Below, in pieces: positions 35,901-46,108 of a stretch of DNA of 64,000 nt. The DNA is from Tyto alba (taxonomy: Eukaryota > Chordata > Aves > Strigiformes > Tytonidae): positions 6,043,501-6,107,500 of the forward strand of contig NW_024881313.1 in the NCBI RefSeq assembly GCF_018691265.1. The letters run 5' to 3'. The notes below the pieces were generated by a model that was not told where the DNA came from, searched no databases, and saw only the letters and a list, made by a program, of their open reading frames with translations. Made by a program: the position numbers and the translations under genes. Numbering within the stretch: the stretch's first letter is position 1; every line of letters starts with the position of its first letter.

Positions 35901-38122
35901 ATCCCTGGAAACATTCAAGGTCAGGTTGGACGGGGCTCTAAGCAACCTGATCTATTTGAAGATGTCCCTGCTCACTGCAGGGGGGTTGGACTACATGATC
36001 TTTGGAGGCCCCTTCCAACCCAAACTATTCTGTGATTCTGTAAGTGTCAGTAAATGACAGGAAAATACATTTTACAGTGATTACAGTTACGTCCCTTTTC
36101 CCCTACTACCTACTGAAGAATGGAAAGGTACATAAAGAACTCTATCTCAAAAAGGATCTGTAATTTCTACACGGTTGCCTTTATTCTACACAGAAAAAGT
36201 GTGAAATGAACTTAACACAATTTGAAAAGATTAGTCAAACTTTATGCTGCAAAATATTGTAAACTAGCTTCTATACTTATTGCTCACATTCAGTTTTTTA
36301 AGGACTGAAAAGAAAAAGTAAGCTTGTTTGGCTTATGGCACACGCCTGTAAGTTTCTTTTTGTCCTTGCTGGGATACTTTGCATAATGATTAGTCTTAAT
36401 AGCTGACTAATAAAGGAAAATTAAAAAGATTTTATATTTCTGGCCTGGCCTGAAATGAATGTGCTTAAATAATCTGACCATCTCAGGGTCCTGAGAATTG
36501 CCTATTCTGTTAAAACTAGCTCTTCTAATAGAGAAACAAGTTTCACATATCTTTAGAGACAATTGGATATATATGAACGATACGTACTTCATGAAATCTT
36601 GTTTTGATCTTGTCCTTATTTAGGCTCTGCTGATTAGGATTGAGTTTTTGGGTTTAATTCCAAAATAATTACAAAATAAAATATGAGTGCAGTTATGCCA
36701 TATGAACACAATTAAAACCTTTCAGGATTCTAGATCATGCAAGTTTATAGTTAAGAATCTGTTTCCATTACAAGCACTTTTTTGCATCTGCTAGTCATTA
36801 AATTCCACATAATTGTAATTGGCCATTAAAGCACAAATTCTTGATAAGAAAAAAACCTGCTTTGCAATGAACATTTTCTTCATGATAAATATTAAATTAA
36901 AGATGACCTAAGCAGCAGATACTGAAGTTGGAAACAACTCTAAGTAAGAAAATGCTTTTACTTACTCTAGTAAATTTAGTACACAAATCTCTCCCTCTGC
37001 AGTCATCTCACTAGCAGATGAGACACTTCCATTATTTCTAAGTTTATTACTATGCAACGTCTTCCACTTACAACCAATTTTTTGAACAGTTAAACAGAAG
37101 TAAATTCTTATGAGAAGTTTTCCTTCCCAGATTTTTATTCTGAACAAAATCCCTGCACAATCATTTAGCTTTACAGAGTAATTCCTGCCTGCCCAGAGGG
37201 CACTGCTTTCAGATGTCTATTCATATTAAAGAGACAGCTACATTTAAGTTAACTGCTTTTTCCCCATGAAACGAGATTATTTTTATGAACTAAGATTAAG
37301 AAAGAATGTAAGTGCTGTGCAATACTCATTGCATCTCCTACTGCTAAGATCATCTATATTTTAATTACAGAGTCCAAAGATTTTTTTTGTAAATATCACC
37401 TTACATATTCATAATTGATTGATAGCATCTATAAATAAAAGATTTTAATAATGCAAGACAAAAAACAAGGATAGCCCATGTCTCAGAGCTGTCAATCAAA
37501 GGTCTCTGCATTGCTCTGAGACCCAGGAAAGGGCATGGAGAGAATACTGGGCTGATCAGAAAGTCGTTTTGAGCCAAAGACAAAAGTTGTTTATGCCGTG
37601 AGAGAAAGAAGGTTATTGCTCCCACTTTTCATCTTTGGCAAAAATGCTAAAAGTCAGAAGGCATATGGGTTTTGCACACAACAGTGGTCACGAGACTATA
37701 TTAAAACCAACTGCTTATAATTTCAAGTTTTTTTGACATTTTCCTCATAAATAACGTTACTACATTATTTCTGGAGTGTCTGAATTTTTCTTCTTCCTCT
37801 AGAATCTTCCATATAACAATAAATAGGCATGCACAGAAATTACATTACACCAAATCTTCACCTTCAAGAACTTCTTCAAGTCTTTTAATAAGACATACTG
37901 TACATAAAAGCCATTGTGAATGCCTCAATCCATACGCTACGTTCACACAATAATTTAAGAGTTAAAATATTTCCAGATTCTTCTCAGAGCAGCAAGTTTA
38001 AATACCTTAGCAAGTGATCTTACAATAGGGTTTTCCATAATTCCTTTAAGAAAAATCAGGTCTATTTCTTCAGCTCCTGTCGATGTTGGCAGATCAGTAA
38101 GGTTATCCAGGACTTGCTGCAT
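13037..38122 (-). CDS. PALS2: PALS2 / MPP6, MAGUK p55 family scaffold (complete coding sequence, 11 coding exons)
   Basis: PALS2 (MPP6, VAM-1) is a membrane-associated guanylate kinase scaffold of cell junctions and polarity complexes. It is known to bind Lin7/VELI through L27. The eleven exons join with matching phases into 540 codons, the length I recall for human PALS2. Layout: L27 regions at about 1-110, PDZ about 130-217, SH3 about 218-290, a K304-K308 HOOK, and a guanylate-kinase-like domain about 338-540. The PDZ carboxylate loop is LGVTF at 141-145. The SH3 shows WW at 259-260 and GLIPS at 272-276. The P-loop reads GAQGVGRRS at 345-353; Arg replaces the catalytic Lys, as is usual for non-catalytic MAGUK kinases. 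The protein ends VPISWVY. The closest alternative, PALS1 (MPP5), has a longer N-terminus and different neighbours. The start is the first ATG after the acceptor, MQQVLDNL. Confidence 0.97.
13214..15572 (-). other. PALS2: PALS2 intron (exons 10-11)
   Basis: Contains an A-rich run at about 14568-14591. No recognisable mobile element or RNA gene. Short open frames have no family signal. Confidence 0.8.
14568..14591. repeat. A-rich homopolymer
   Basis: A run of about 24 A in the PALS2 intron between exons 10 and 11, following ggaaag; no associated element recognised. Confidence 0.9.
15573..15701 (-). CDS. PALS2: PALS2 coding exon 10 (residues 440-482)
   Basis: Starts [20 protein letters not shown] and ends GITTKLLT, with 43 codons. 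Acceptor tgcttccag, donor gtaagc. It forms the later beta strands and helix of the kinase-like fold. Confidence 0.97.
15702..16106 (-). other. PALS2: PALS2 intron (exons 9-10)
   Basis: A short 405-base AT-rich intron with nothing recognisable inside. Confidence 0.85.
16107..16309 (-). CDS. PALS2: PALS2 coding exon 9, kinase-like middle (residues 372-439)
   Basis: Starts by completing Phe372, then [20 protein letters not shown] and later [20 protein letters not shown]. This is the GMP-binding-like region of MAGUK guanylate kinase domains, used for binding phosphorylated partners. It is 203 bases; acceptor gcttag, donor gtatat. Confidence 0.97.
16310..19033 (-). other. PALS2: PALS2 intron (exons 8-9)
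   Basis: Carries the (AAAAT)n array near 16982-17131 and a C13 run at 17467-17479. The rest is AT-rich with no recognisable element. Confidence 0.8.
16982..17131. repeat. (AAAAT)n pentanucleotide microsatellite, about 30 units
   Basis: A near-perfect tandem array with two AAAAC variant units near the right end (17102-17130). In PALS2 transcript sense it reads TTTTA repeats. Flanks are ordinary intron. Confidence 0.97.
19034..19195 (-). CDS. PALS2: PALS2 coding exon 8, start of guanylate-kinase-like domain (residues 318-371)
   Basis: Starts (E)[18 protein letters not shown] and ends [10 protein letters not shown] plus one base. The acceptor is tttctcaatgtag. The P-loop-like GAQGVGRRS (345-353) lies here; Arg stands where active kinases have Lys, so no nucleotide kinase activity is expected. 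Donor gtaagt. Confidence 0.96.
19459..19972 (-). mobile_element. CR1 LINE 3' fragment, antisense to + strand
   Basis: The + strand reads as the complement of a CR1 3' end: tggttgaggttggaagctacc, later caggtatttatacacactga and ctctctcagcctctcctcac. It is 5' truncated and about 510 bases long. It lies in the PALS2 intron between exons 7 and 8, in the same sense as PALS2. Its 19475-19649 segment is almost identical to the inverted copy at 33979-34153. Confidence 0.85.
20200..20268 (-). CDS. PALS2: PALS2 coding exon 7, HOOK (residues 295-317 plus one base)
   Basis: Encodes [20 protein letters not shown], then RNA. The five Lys (304-308) form the polybasic HOOK between SH3 and kinase-like domains, which in p55-type MAGUKs binds protein 4.1. 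The exon is 69 bases (23 codons when phased), so skipping could keep frame. Acceptor tttttag, donor gtatct. Confidence 0.95.
20817..20916 (-). CDS. PALS2: PALS2 coding exon 6, SH3 second part (residues 262-294 plus one base)
   Basis: Starts [20 protein letters not shown] and ends in RRDWDNS plus one base of Gly295. The acceptor is preceded by CCCCCAG and a T31 run on the gene strand. The donor is gtgaga. Skipping this 100-base exon would shift the frame. Confidence 0.96.
20917..22913 (-). other. PALS2: PALS2 intron (exons 5-6)
   Basis: Begins, next to the exon 6 acceptor, with a 31-base A run on the + strand (20924-20954). The remainder is AT-rich without a recognisable element. Confidence 0.8.
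20924..20954. repeat. A31 homopolymer, polypyrimidine tract of PALS2 exon 6
   Basis: Thirty-one A on the + strand. On the gene strand this is T31 followed by CCCCCAG and the exon, so it forms the polypyrimidine tract of the acceptor. Confidence 0.95.
22914..23045 (-). CDS. PALS2: PALS2 coding exon 5, SH3 first part (residues 218-261)
   Basis: Starts [20 protein letters not shown] and ends REDPNWWQ, with 44 codons. The [12 protein letters not shown] segment is the MAGUK form of the SH3 ALYDY strand. WW at 259-260 is the conserved SH3 tryptophan pair. Acceptor cacatttcag, donor gttggt. Confidence 0.97.
23046..24183 (-). other. PALS2: PALS2 intron (exons 4-5)
   Basis: An AT-rich intron of 1138 bases in which I see nothing beyond ordinary intronic sequence. 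The 528-base intron at 24412-24939 and the 548-base intron at 20269-20816 are likewise featureless. Confidence 0.8.
24184..24411 (-). CDS. PALS2: PALS2 coding exon 4, PDZ core (residues 142-217)
   Basis: Starts [20 protein letters not shown], with [20 protein letters not shown] following directly. It has 76 codons; acceptor ctctttcag, donor gtcagt. It carries most of the PDZ fold, including the loop residues VTF. The PDZ binds C-terminal peptides of membrane proteins. Confidence 0.97.
24940..25092 (-). CDS. PALS2: PALS2 coding exon 3 (residues 91-141)
   Basis: Starts [20 protein letters not shown] and ends [10 protein letters not shown]. It has 51 codons; acceptor tttgcag, donor gtaagt. It covers the end of L27, a Ser/Pro/Asn-rich linker, and the first PDZ strand. 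The intron that follows interrupts the PDZ carboxylate-binding loop between L141 and G142. Confidence 0.96.
30195..31070 (+). mobile_element. Old degraded CR1-type LINE fragment
   Basis: Recognisable CR1 elements include an ORF2-end-like stretch (gggtttgctgatac near 30640) and a 3' region with aaactggaacaggcttcct, gttggactagatgatcactg and ccccttccaactgaa. It is heavily diverged and lacks intact frames. The 5' boundary is approximate. Confidence 0.7.
32226..32299. repeat. Perfect 18-bp inverted repeat with 38-base spacer
   Basis: The left arm gctaagggatcaaagact (32226-32243) is the exact complement of the right arm agtctttgatcccttagc (32282-32299). The 74-base unit could form an 18-bp stem with a 38-base loop. 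It sits in PALS2 intron 2-3. It may be a decayed MITE-like element, a hairpin RNA or chance; no target duplication was established. Confidence 0.85.
33310..33462 (-). CDS. PALS2: PALS2 coding exon 2 (residues 40-90)
   Basis: Starts [20 protein letters not shown] and ends in GILKEPHFQ. It has 51 whole codons between acceptor cttacag and donor gtgcc. It encodes L27-type helices that pair with Lin7-class partners. Because the length is a multiple of three, skipping it would keep frame. Confidence 0.96.
33912..34160 (+). mobile_element. CR1 LINE 3' fragment, + sense
   Basis: The + strand reads caatgggcacaaactgaaac, then gtgactgagcactggcacag, ending near ccttccaacctcaaccatt-like sequence. It lies in PALS2 intron 1-2, antisense to the gene. 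It shares a 175-base near-identical tract with the 19459-19972 element in opposite orientation. Confidence 0.85.
35590..36041 (+). mobile_element. CR1 LINE 3' fragment with intact tail signature
   Basis: A classic CR1 3' end: ggacctgttggaacaggtcc near 35591, gaggacaggctgaaagacct, ggttggactacatgatcttt, and a terminal ccttccaacccaaactattctgtgattctg-type tail (given here in part). About 450 bases, 5' truncated, inside PALS2 intron 1-2 and antisense to the gene. Confidence 0.92.
38006..38122 (-). CDS. PALS2: PALS2 coding exon 1 (residues 1-39)
   Basis: Begins [12 protein letters not shown] and ends in [10 protein letters not shown], followed by gtattt. The ATG lies two bases inside the exon, after an acceptor tcagcag ending at 38125. 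At least one noncoding 5' exon must therefore exist upstream (higher coordinates). It carries the first L27 helices. Confidence 0.95.
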
Positions 38123-41100
38123 GGCTGCTGACAAAACAAAAACAAAAAGTAAGTACTGACCAAAATAGGTTTGCATAAATAGCATGTAAATACCACAATA
38201 TTAACTTTAGAGATGTTAAGCAGCCAACTACCTCTACTGAGAGCAAGTGGACAGAACAAAAAAATTACTTTATTTTGTCTATTTGAAAGATGGAAATAAA
38301 GGATCTATCCAAATCCACATCACCACAATCAACTTAAATCCAAGCCCAGCACATTCCTTTCAAGATTCACTACTACTTAAAGATTGAAAAAAAACCAAAC
38401 AAGTATAAACTATGTATAAGGTATGCATAACCTTCCAAATACAATAGAAGCAACTCATTCATAACACTCTTAATCTTTCAGTGGAAATTTTCAGCCCTCA
38501 TACACCCATCAATTAACTACAGGTTTTATGATGCTTGTATAGGCAGATGTCACAGTTTTTAAAACGAACACATAGTTCCAAAGCAATTTTTTTTCAACTA
38601 AAAATTTGCTTCCAAGGCAGCTCTTACCTTGGAGACACTTGTGTCCATCCCCAGCAGTCCTTTACAACCAGGTTTGAATTACCGCTCTCTAGTACTAAGC
38701 GCAGATGTTAACACTAACCTGGCACCACAACACATTGCAATGGGAAGCATAATCTACAATGCAAAATATATTGTGCCTGCCCAGTACCCTTGGTGGAGAT
38801 TTTCCTGGCTATCTACAGACTCACAGAACTGCAGCAACTTGGATAAGAGTGAACAGTGGTGCCCAAGAAAAAGTCAGAAAAATTCCACCATCCCAGCTAT
38901 CTTGTCTCATGGAGTCACTGAGGTGAGTGATGAGAATTTATTTTATAACTGTGTGCTTTAACCTCCCCTTTTAAGATAAAGTTGAACAACAGATCTTTTA
39001 TGTTAAACAACAGGTTCAGTATGTTCACATATTACAGAGTTCTTGTGCATTTAGGTGTGTGTGCAGCAGCCCTCAGCTGGGAATGTATCAACTAACCCCA
39101 AGCTTGCAGAGATGAACATGTGCCAGTTTAGGCTGAGCACAAAAGGGGGCACCACTGGAGACAGTTATGATGGCCATCACAAGGTAAATGGTCATTATTT
39201 CCCAGTATTCCAACATATGACTAAATATTCTTATCTTGTACTATCATCTTAGTAGTGAATAAGCTATGCTGTTCTTAACTGTATTCTTTTAAACTGCTAA
39301 TGAGTTGTATGTTCATGCTCAGACACACACATACACAGGTATAGTAAAAAAAAAAATTTAAAGAATCTTTTGTCAAGATCCCCAACAAGCTAAAAATCAT
39401 TAGAACAACCACTGTGTACTACAATGCTCCACATGTTACACAGCAGCATATATCAAGAGAATTAGAAAGCCTATATGCCCCTTCTCCCACACAGAAATCT
39501 ACCCTTAACTTTCCTCATTGCACTATAATGACGGCTATTATGAAACACTGCACAGTACCAAAACAAACAGCATTTCTCAACACCTACTTTCTAATTTCAA
39601 TTCTTCCTAGGAAATTCCATCCCAAGAAAAAATTCTCTGGCCATTCTTTCTGTCAAGTGGAACTGACTTTTCAACAATAAAATCATCCTGTGTGCCACAT
39701 TTTAACTACAGCTGTGTAAGTCAAAAGACTGCATTTTAAAAAAAATATGTTTTTACCATACTTCTCGCTTTCAAAAAGTGAATCTTCTGTGAAACCATGA
39801 GTAGGAGGGAAAATGACACTTACTTTATGCTTTCAGATTTTGAAGCAATATTATTGCTACTTTATAATAGACAAAGTGCTGTTAGCAATCACACATTATG
39901 TAAAGTCACCAAATCAACCTGTAAATAGTCCACATCCTCCTCAGACTAGGTATGTCCTATATCTTGACTAGTTCAGATGCAGATGCAACTGCCTTGTTTC
40001 ACGTTTTCTCAATTCCCAGTTATAGATTCATGATTCTTAATGCAGTCATGCAAGCTGTAGTATTTGCAGAAGCAGACAGACATTTCTAGCCCATTTACGT
40101 AGTGTACTAGGTGCTGCATAAATAGTGCAAGTGTTATAAGCTTTCTTTACATTTTTAACAGTTATGTAAATTATTTTTAAGGGACTTCACCTTAGTGCTT
40201 TTGTTCTTATAAACAATCTGAGTAAAAATACAAATCTTCCTTCAGGTCAAAGCATGCATCTTAACTGCCAGTTGCAATTCCAGCACTTGATGCTGACAGA
40301 GGCGTGCATAATAAATACACTCCTTATGTATCTCCATGTTAATAAGCTGCTTCTTATGTAAGCCTTTCAGAATTCTGCCTATCTTAGATTGATCAAATTA
40401 AAAAATAAAATCCCTACATAAAAACTTTATCACCAAGGAGAAACTGTTAAGAGCAACATTAAGCTTCACAAGAATGACTTCCAAGCCTTGTGCAGCTATA
40501 CAGGGTATTTTCAAATGAGCATTTTGTTTAATAAAGGTTTCAGAAATTCTAGCATCAAAACTGCTTAAGTATATTTTAGCATTCTTGGAAAGCAGCAAAC
40601 ACCTTTATCAACATGCAGAGTTCAAAAAATTCACTAGGGCAGACTTGCATCCCAGGTGATCAAAGCCAGCTGTTTTCAGAAATAGCTTTCTATTGCTGTG
40701 CATCTGATGGTTGCTTCTCTCATGGCACACCCACCACGGCAAGAGTTTTCTTAGCTATAAATAGTGTTGCCTCAATATTAGAAAGAAAAGCAAAAAGGCA
40801 GGCCTATGTAAGTTGCGATAAGACACCTTTACCCACCCTGGATTATCTATGTTTGAACACAGTATGGGTGTCTATATTGCCTCAGTGTAGTTAGTTCCCC
40901 ACCTTAAAGGGAAGATCTTTCTAAGTAGTTGAATAAAAAATAATACTGTTAAGTACCCCTTTATTTTGACCAGCTACAAGGTTACACAAAAATTTTTCAG
41001 CACAAGAGAAAGCTTTAAGAAGCTTCAACAAAGTCTTTGCACCTGTTGCCCAGTTCATGGTAAATAGAAACCAGAGCAACATTCATATGCTTCAGAATGT

Positions 41101-41954
41101 TTCACTGCTTTACATTCACCTGGCGAAAACCACAACCAAATGTTATTTTCCAAAAAATGGTCAAGAGCATTTTCCAACAGGAATTATGTCAGCTGATTTA
41201 TTTAAAAAGAATAGACAACAATACATGGGTACTTCCTGTGACAGACTAAACTAAGCACTTTAATTTCAGTGTTTTACATTTAATATGCAAGTCATGGGCC
41301 AGCTTCAAACATAGTTCCCATTTAATGTGAAATGCTAGCATTTGCTCACATGTGAAAATAGCTCTGAAAGTCTCAGCAACATATTAACCTACAAACACCT
41401 CAGACATTCATATGCGTACTTTCAAACAATCTGAATTACCCAAAGACAATTGGGTGGGGGGGGTGAGGAAGGGGAAAGAGGAAGGGAAGACAATTTAGTA
41501 AACGTATTATAGATCCTCTTTTTGTGTAACAATTCAACGGGCTTTTGTTTATTCTAGGGGAAAAAAATCTTATTAAAATAAAACCAGCAGGAGATGTATT
41601 GTTTCCTGGCTTAATTATAATGATCTTTCAGAATAATGTAGATACACATCGAATTTCAAGTAGCAATCTTTAAAACAATTTCATTTTTCTCTTTCCTGAG
41701 GCAAAGCCACCTTAGCTCTTTTCTAAAAGTATCTTAGCTTTAAGCAGCAGGAATGAAAGCTGAAGATGTAAGTAGATGTCACGTAAGAAAATTTTACTTA
41801 AAAGATCAGGTTCTATCATGTAAGAAACAGATGGAGCTAAGGAGTTTAGAGACTACCAAATCTAAATACCCAATCAAAAATTGCCTTTTGAGCCTCCCAT
41901 CTCTTCTCTGGCAAATCTGCCCTTGAAATGCTGGTAGAGGTTACTTGCTGGGGG

Positions 41955-42018
41955 AAGAAAAAAAAAAAAACAAACACAAAAAAAAACCCCACACCACACA
42001 AAAACCAAACCCACACTG
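41955..42018. repeat. A/C-rich low-complexity tract
   Basis: A runs interspersed with ACACC units. It makes a spurious antisense frame rich in Phe and Val. No element body recognised. Confidence 0.8.
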
Positions 42019-45000
42019 TAGAACTTAAATGTAAGTCGTGAATACAAGAACCAAGGACTACAGTGAACAAACTGCAGAAACCAGGTTGCCAGGAGCGCTC
42101 CTTATTGTTGAATACTTTGGTATCCAATAAAAAGCAAATGTGTGCTTTTTCCTTCAGTGGAAAATTAATTGGGTCTCCCTTGCCCCTCTCATCCCATCTT
42201 TTAGACAAAACTGGTAAGAACATACCAACTTTGAAAGCTCTATCATGCACTTCCTCTCTTTGAAGACAAGCCTCTTCCTATATTCAAAGACCCATCTGGG
42301 TAAAATTTTAAATTCTCGTAATAACACAAAAGGAGTTGCATTTGAGAGTAGAGCGAGAAATAGGCATGGCTGACTACAATGATTAACAAAACCATCTGGG
42401 AAGATGCACTTTACTAGAAACACACATTGACAACAGCCTCCAGACAGAACAGGAGGAACCGAGCAGCAGAAACAGGCTCTCAGTTGAGGAAAGGTGGTGA
42501 AATAAAGGGATTCTTAGGAAAAAGTGACAACAGAACTGAGTCTGAGCTGGGACTCCTAAGAGAAAATGAGATTACAATGGGCCATCCTGCACTCCAGCCC
42601 CTGGCTTTTGTAGCAGAGAACATACACACAATTACAATTAATTTCCACAGTCAATTTTCAAAGAACATCTCCATAACCATATAAAGTTTAAAGCCTCAAG
42701 CAAGACTCAGCAGGAGCATACTGGTCTGCTGTGTACATGCCCTGAACAATTTAATCCCACTACGCATATGACGCTATACTCAGAGAAACTAGTTTGTCAT
42801 TTGAACCCCATATCAAGAAGGGCGAGGACAGGAAAGGCATGTTAATTGATCTCCGTGGCAGACAGCATGCATCCTGAGGCGTAAGAATACAAAAATCCCA
42901 CTTTCTAATGCAAAATTTACAATCAGAATTAACTCCTCCTAATTCACATAAAGGTCTTCAGACAACCAAAGGATGCTTCAAAAGTTTAATCTACATACTT
43001 TACCTTACAATAGTAAATTTAGATCAAATGGAAGCAAAAGATACTATGATAGCTCTTCTCTCGTATTTGTAAGAAAAAGGTTTTCACCAAGCTCTAAACT
43101 GTGACTCTCCTATCAAGTTTGTTTTTACTCTTTCTTGCAGTGCCTAGTTCTTGTCTACATTAATTCTATGTAAAGGACAGAGGAAGCATACATTTAAATA
43201 AATTTTCCAGATCGACAGACAGAAGACAAATGTGTCACTCACTAGGGAAAATTAAAGCTTTGCAGAGTGAATACCTTGCACAGATTTTTTTAGCTCAATT
43301 TCATTTTATTAGTCTCCAAGCTTACTAACTAATAGGAGTGAAAAGAAAATGATGTATATTTAAATAAATGTATGCGTATTTATTTCCACATGACCTACTC
43401 ATCTGGACAGGAAGGTATAATAAATATCTCAAGGACTATTGGTGAGGCTGGTGCTTCACACAAAGACTAGAAAGTTAGATTAAAATCTTGTCACATACAT
43501 AAACTCTGGAAACAATTTTTTGTGTGATTTGTAATCTTTGCAAGAGGGATGTATCAAGAAGAAAAGTTTCACAAGGCACCCAATCTGCATAGACAAAAGA
43601 AGATTAATTTGTAACTCATATAGTCCTTAACCAATGACAGCTGTGTAAATTCACAAATTATAACATTTTGACAGTCCAGATCTGAGAAAAGGAGTACCTA
43701 TGAACAAGTCAACATTTTGAGCTAGTACAAACAAGTTCATTCACTAACAGACAAGAATAAACAAAACATAGAAATGACAACAAATATAGAAAACACTGAC
43801 AAAGCCCTCTGTTACTACTCTTAGAGTAGGTTTCATAAACCAGGTTCTAAGATAAAAGTCTCTGGAAAAGCATTATGCAGTGAGCACACATAACATTATA
43901 GTTGTGTTTTCACAGCCAGCAACAACTGTATTCACTGCACAGAGATCACATTTAGAAACACCCCCAGAGAAGCGCTATAAAAGTGATGTACAACTGCAGT
44001 TTAGCCCCTCTGCTCCTCTACGCTAGGCTACAAATTAGTTACACAATCCCATACAAGGTATGCCTACGTGGCTGGTCATAGTAGGGTACAGCGATACTTG
44101 GGCGCTCAAGCATCTACAGACCTTGCATCTACATCACTGTGAGGTTTTATCCAGGCTACTTGATAAATAATTACCAAGCAGGGAGCGCTGGGCCAATGCA
44201 GCTATAGCCCTATGGATAGCCACCTTAACTCAAATACTTCTGGGCAGCAGTCCACTGTAATCTGTTGGCACATTTTTTAAACAGGGACCTTTCCTCATTC
44301 AGTAAACACAGTGGATCTCCTCTAGAAAGACAGTAAGAGTGCTGAATGAAGGAAGCTGTTGTTTGCAGCGTGCATACTTTACTGACTGCAGAATCAGAGA
44401 AATTAATAGCATATATGGCAGTGAATTAGTAAAGGAAGGAGGAAAAGACTAATTGGTAAGAATGAATGCCCCTCTGGATATTCAAATTCTACACACTGAA
44501 TTTTTGCATGTTGAAAAGAAATAACATAAATGCTTAGAAATCTTCACTCACTCTTTTACTTCATTTTATCCAAGTCTGCTAGCAAGCCATGACTGAGCTA
44601 TATTAGCATACCTATAAATAGAAGCTTGAGCAGTCCCTACCCTTATCAAACCTAGCTCAATTACATTTTACATGACCATTTTTCATGACTCTTAAGGACA
44701 CAAAAGCTATGGGGAAGACTGAAGAATCCTTCCCCATCCCAAATACTGTAGCCATACTTCCTTCATGCTGTGAAGTTTGTATAAAAAAAAAAGATGAAAT
44801 ACTAATTTTCTGATGAACAGATGGACCTCACAGCTGCATCTTTTGGAAAAGAAAAGCACTATTTTAAAATTATTTCAGCAAAGATAAAAAGGGAACAAAG
44901 CATCACATCTCCAAAACTGGCTGAATGAAAAGGTTAAGTCTATTTGAATATACATATCATGACCAACAATAAGATACTGGTAAGAAACACACTAAAATCC

Positions 45001-45699
45001 AGTACTGAGGAAATTATGTTAGACTTCTCTTTCTTAAAGGATTGTATAGAAAAATATCTCAATTGTAGAGTACTAAGACAATTAACTTAACTTGATGATC
45101 AGTAATTAAGCTCGATGCTTCGAAGGTAAGCCTATACAGGTGTTAAATATTAAAAAGTTTTTTGAGGTTTTTTTTTAATTAGAGAAAGACCAATGCAAGC
45201 TTCAGGCACAGATGACGATTAACTGAGGAAGCATACACATACACACACACAAATATGCTGAATATGTCTTTTCTGACAAGGAGAAGCTTCTCATATAATG
45301 GTTTAAATTGTACAGGTCTAACCCCACAGTTGAAAGTTCTCTGCAGCAAACATGATAAGACAGCAGAAACCTGCACAGTGATTGATCTGTTGTAGTCCGA
45401 GCCACCTAATGAATTTGCCTCTTCATTATGGCATTTGTGCCACACTGGAAGAGGCAGGAGGGCTTAAGATGCCTTTTGAAAGGTTCAGGAGATGCAATTC
45501 TTTAAAAAGAGAATTCACTTCCCCATTTTTCTGCTTAAATAGTTTTCATGCTCCACCAAAAAGGTAGCATTTCTTACCGATTACTGCATACACAATTGTT
45601 CCAGACTAATCAGTTAAAACAAATGATTACTAAAAAGTAAGCACCTTCCTCCCAGTCGTACATTCAGGAAAACAATAATATCAAGTTATGAAAGCTTAA

Positions 45700-45940
45700 G
45701 TGGGAAGGGTCCCCACAAGGTCTCTAACCCAACCTCATGCCCTAAGAAGGGACAGCTATGACAGCACACCACACTGCTCAGGGCTTTACCCAGTAAAGTC
45801 TTGAAAACCTCCCAGGATGGAGACTACATAACTTCTCTTGGCAACTGCTTCCATTACTTTCTAATGATGAAAAAGGTTTTCCTTACCTACAGCCTCAATT
45901 TCTCTTGATTCCATTTATGTCATGTGCCTCTCATCCTCAC
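45700..45940 (-). mobile_element. CR1 LINE fragment, - sense (left of a head-to-head pair)
   Basis: The + strand reads the CR1 complement: gtgggaagggtccccacaag, ctcagggctttacccagtaa, gtcttgaaaacctcccagga, aaaaaggttttccttaccta. It is 5' truncated where it meets the next fragment. Confidence 0.75.
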
Positions 45941-45941
45941 T

Positions 45942-46108
45942 GAACAGGTTGCCCACAGAATTTGTGGAGACTCCATCCCTGGAGATATTCAAAACCCAAT
46001 GGACAGAGTCCTGGATAACCTGCTCCAGTTGATCCTGTTTGAGCAGGGCAGTGGGGCCAGGTGATCTGAAGAAGTCCCTTCCAACCTCAATGATTCTGTG
46101 ATTCTGTA
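45942..46108 (+). mobile_element. CR1 LINE 3' fragment, + sense (right of a head-to-head pair)
   Basis: Reads gaacaggttgcccacagaat, then ctccatccctggagatattc and ccttccaacctcaatgattc, ending attctgtgattctgt. It abuts the preceding inverted CR1 at their truncated 5' ends. Confidence 0.88.

Larger units (their letters stand above)
33463..38005 (-). other. PALS2: PALS2 intron (exons 1-2), 4.5 kb
   Basis: Holds two CR1 fragments (33912-34160 and 35590-36041). The rest is AT-rich and otherwise unremarkable. Confidence 0.8.

Noticed and set aside
13037..38122. PALS1 (MPP5) as the identity of the MAGUK
   Set aside because: The PDZ first suggested PALS1, but the short MQQVL N-terminus, the 540-residue length and the GSDME neighbour all indicate PALS2.
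38629..38961. 110-codon + strand open frame
   Set aside because: Sits in the PALS2 5' intron, shows no splice context or recognised domain, and there is no supporting neighbour.
41846..42250. 134-codon - strand open frame
   Set aside because: Runs through an A/C-rich low-complexity tract that yields FFFVFVFFFFF; composition is not protein-like.
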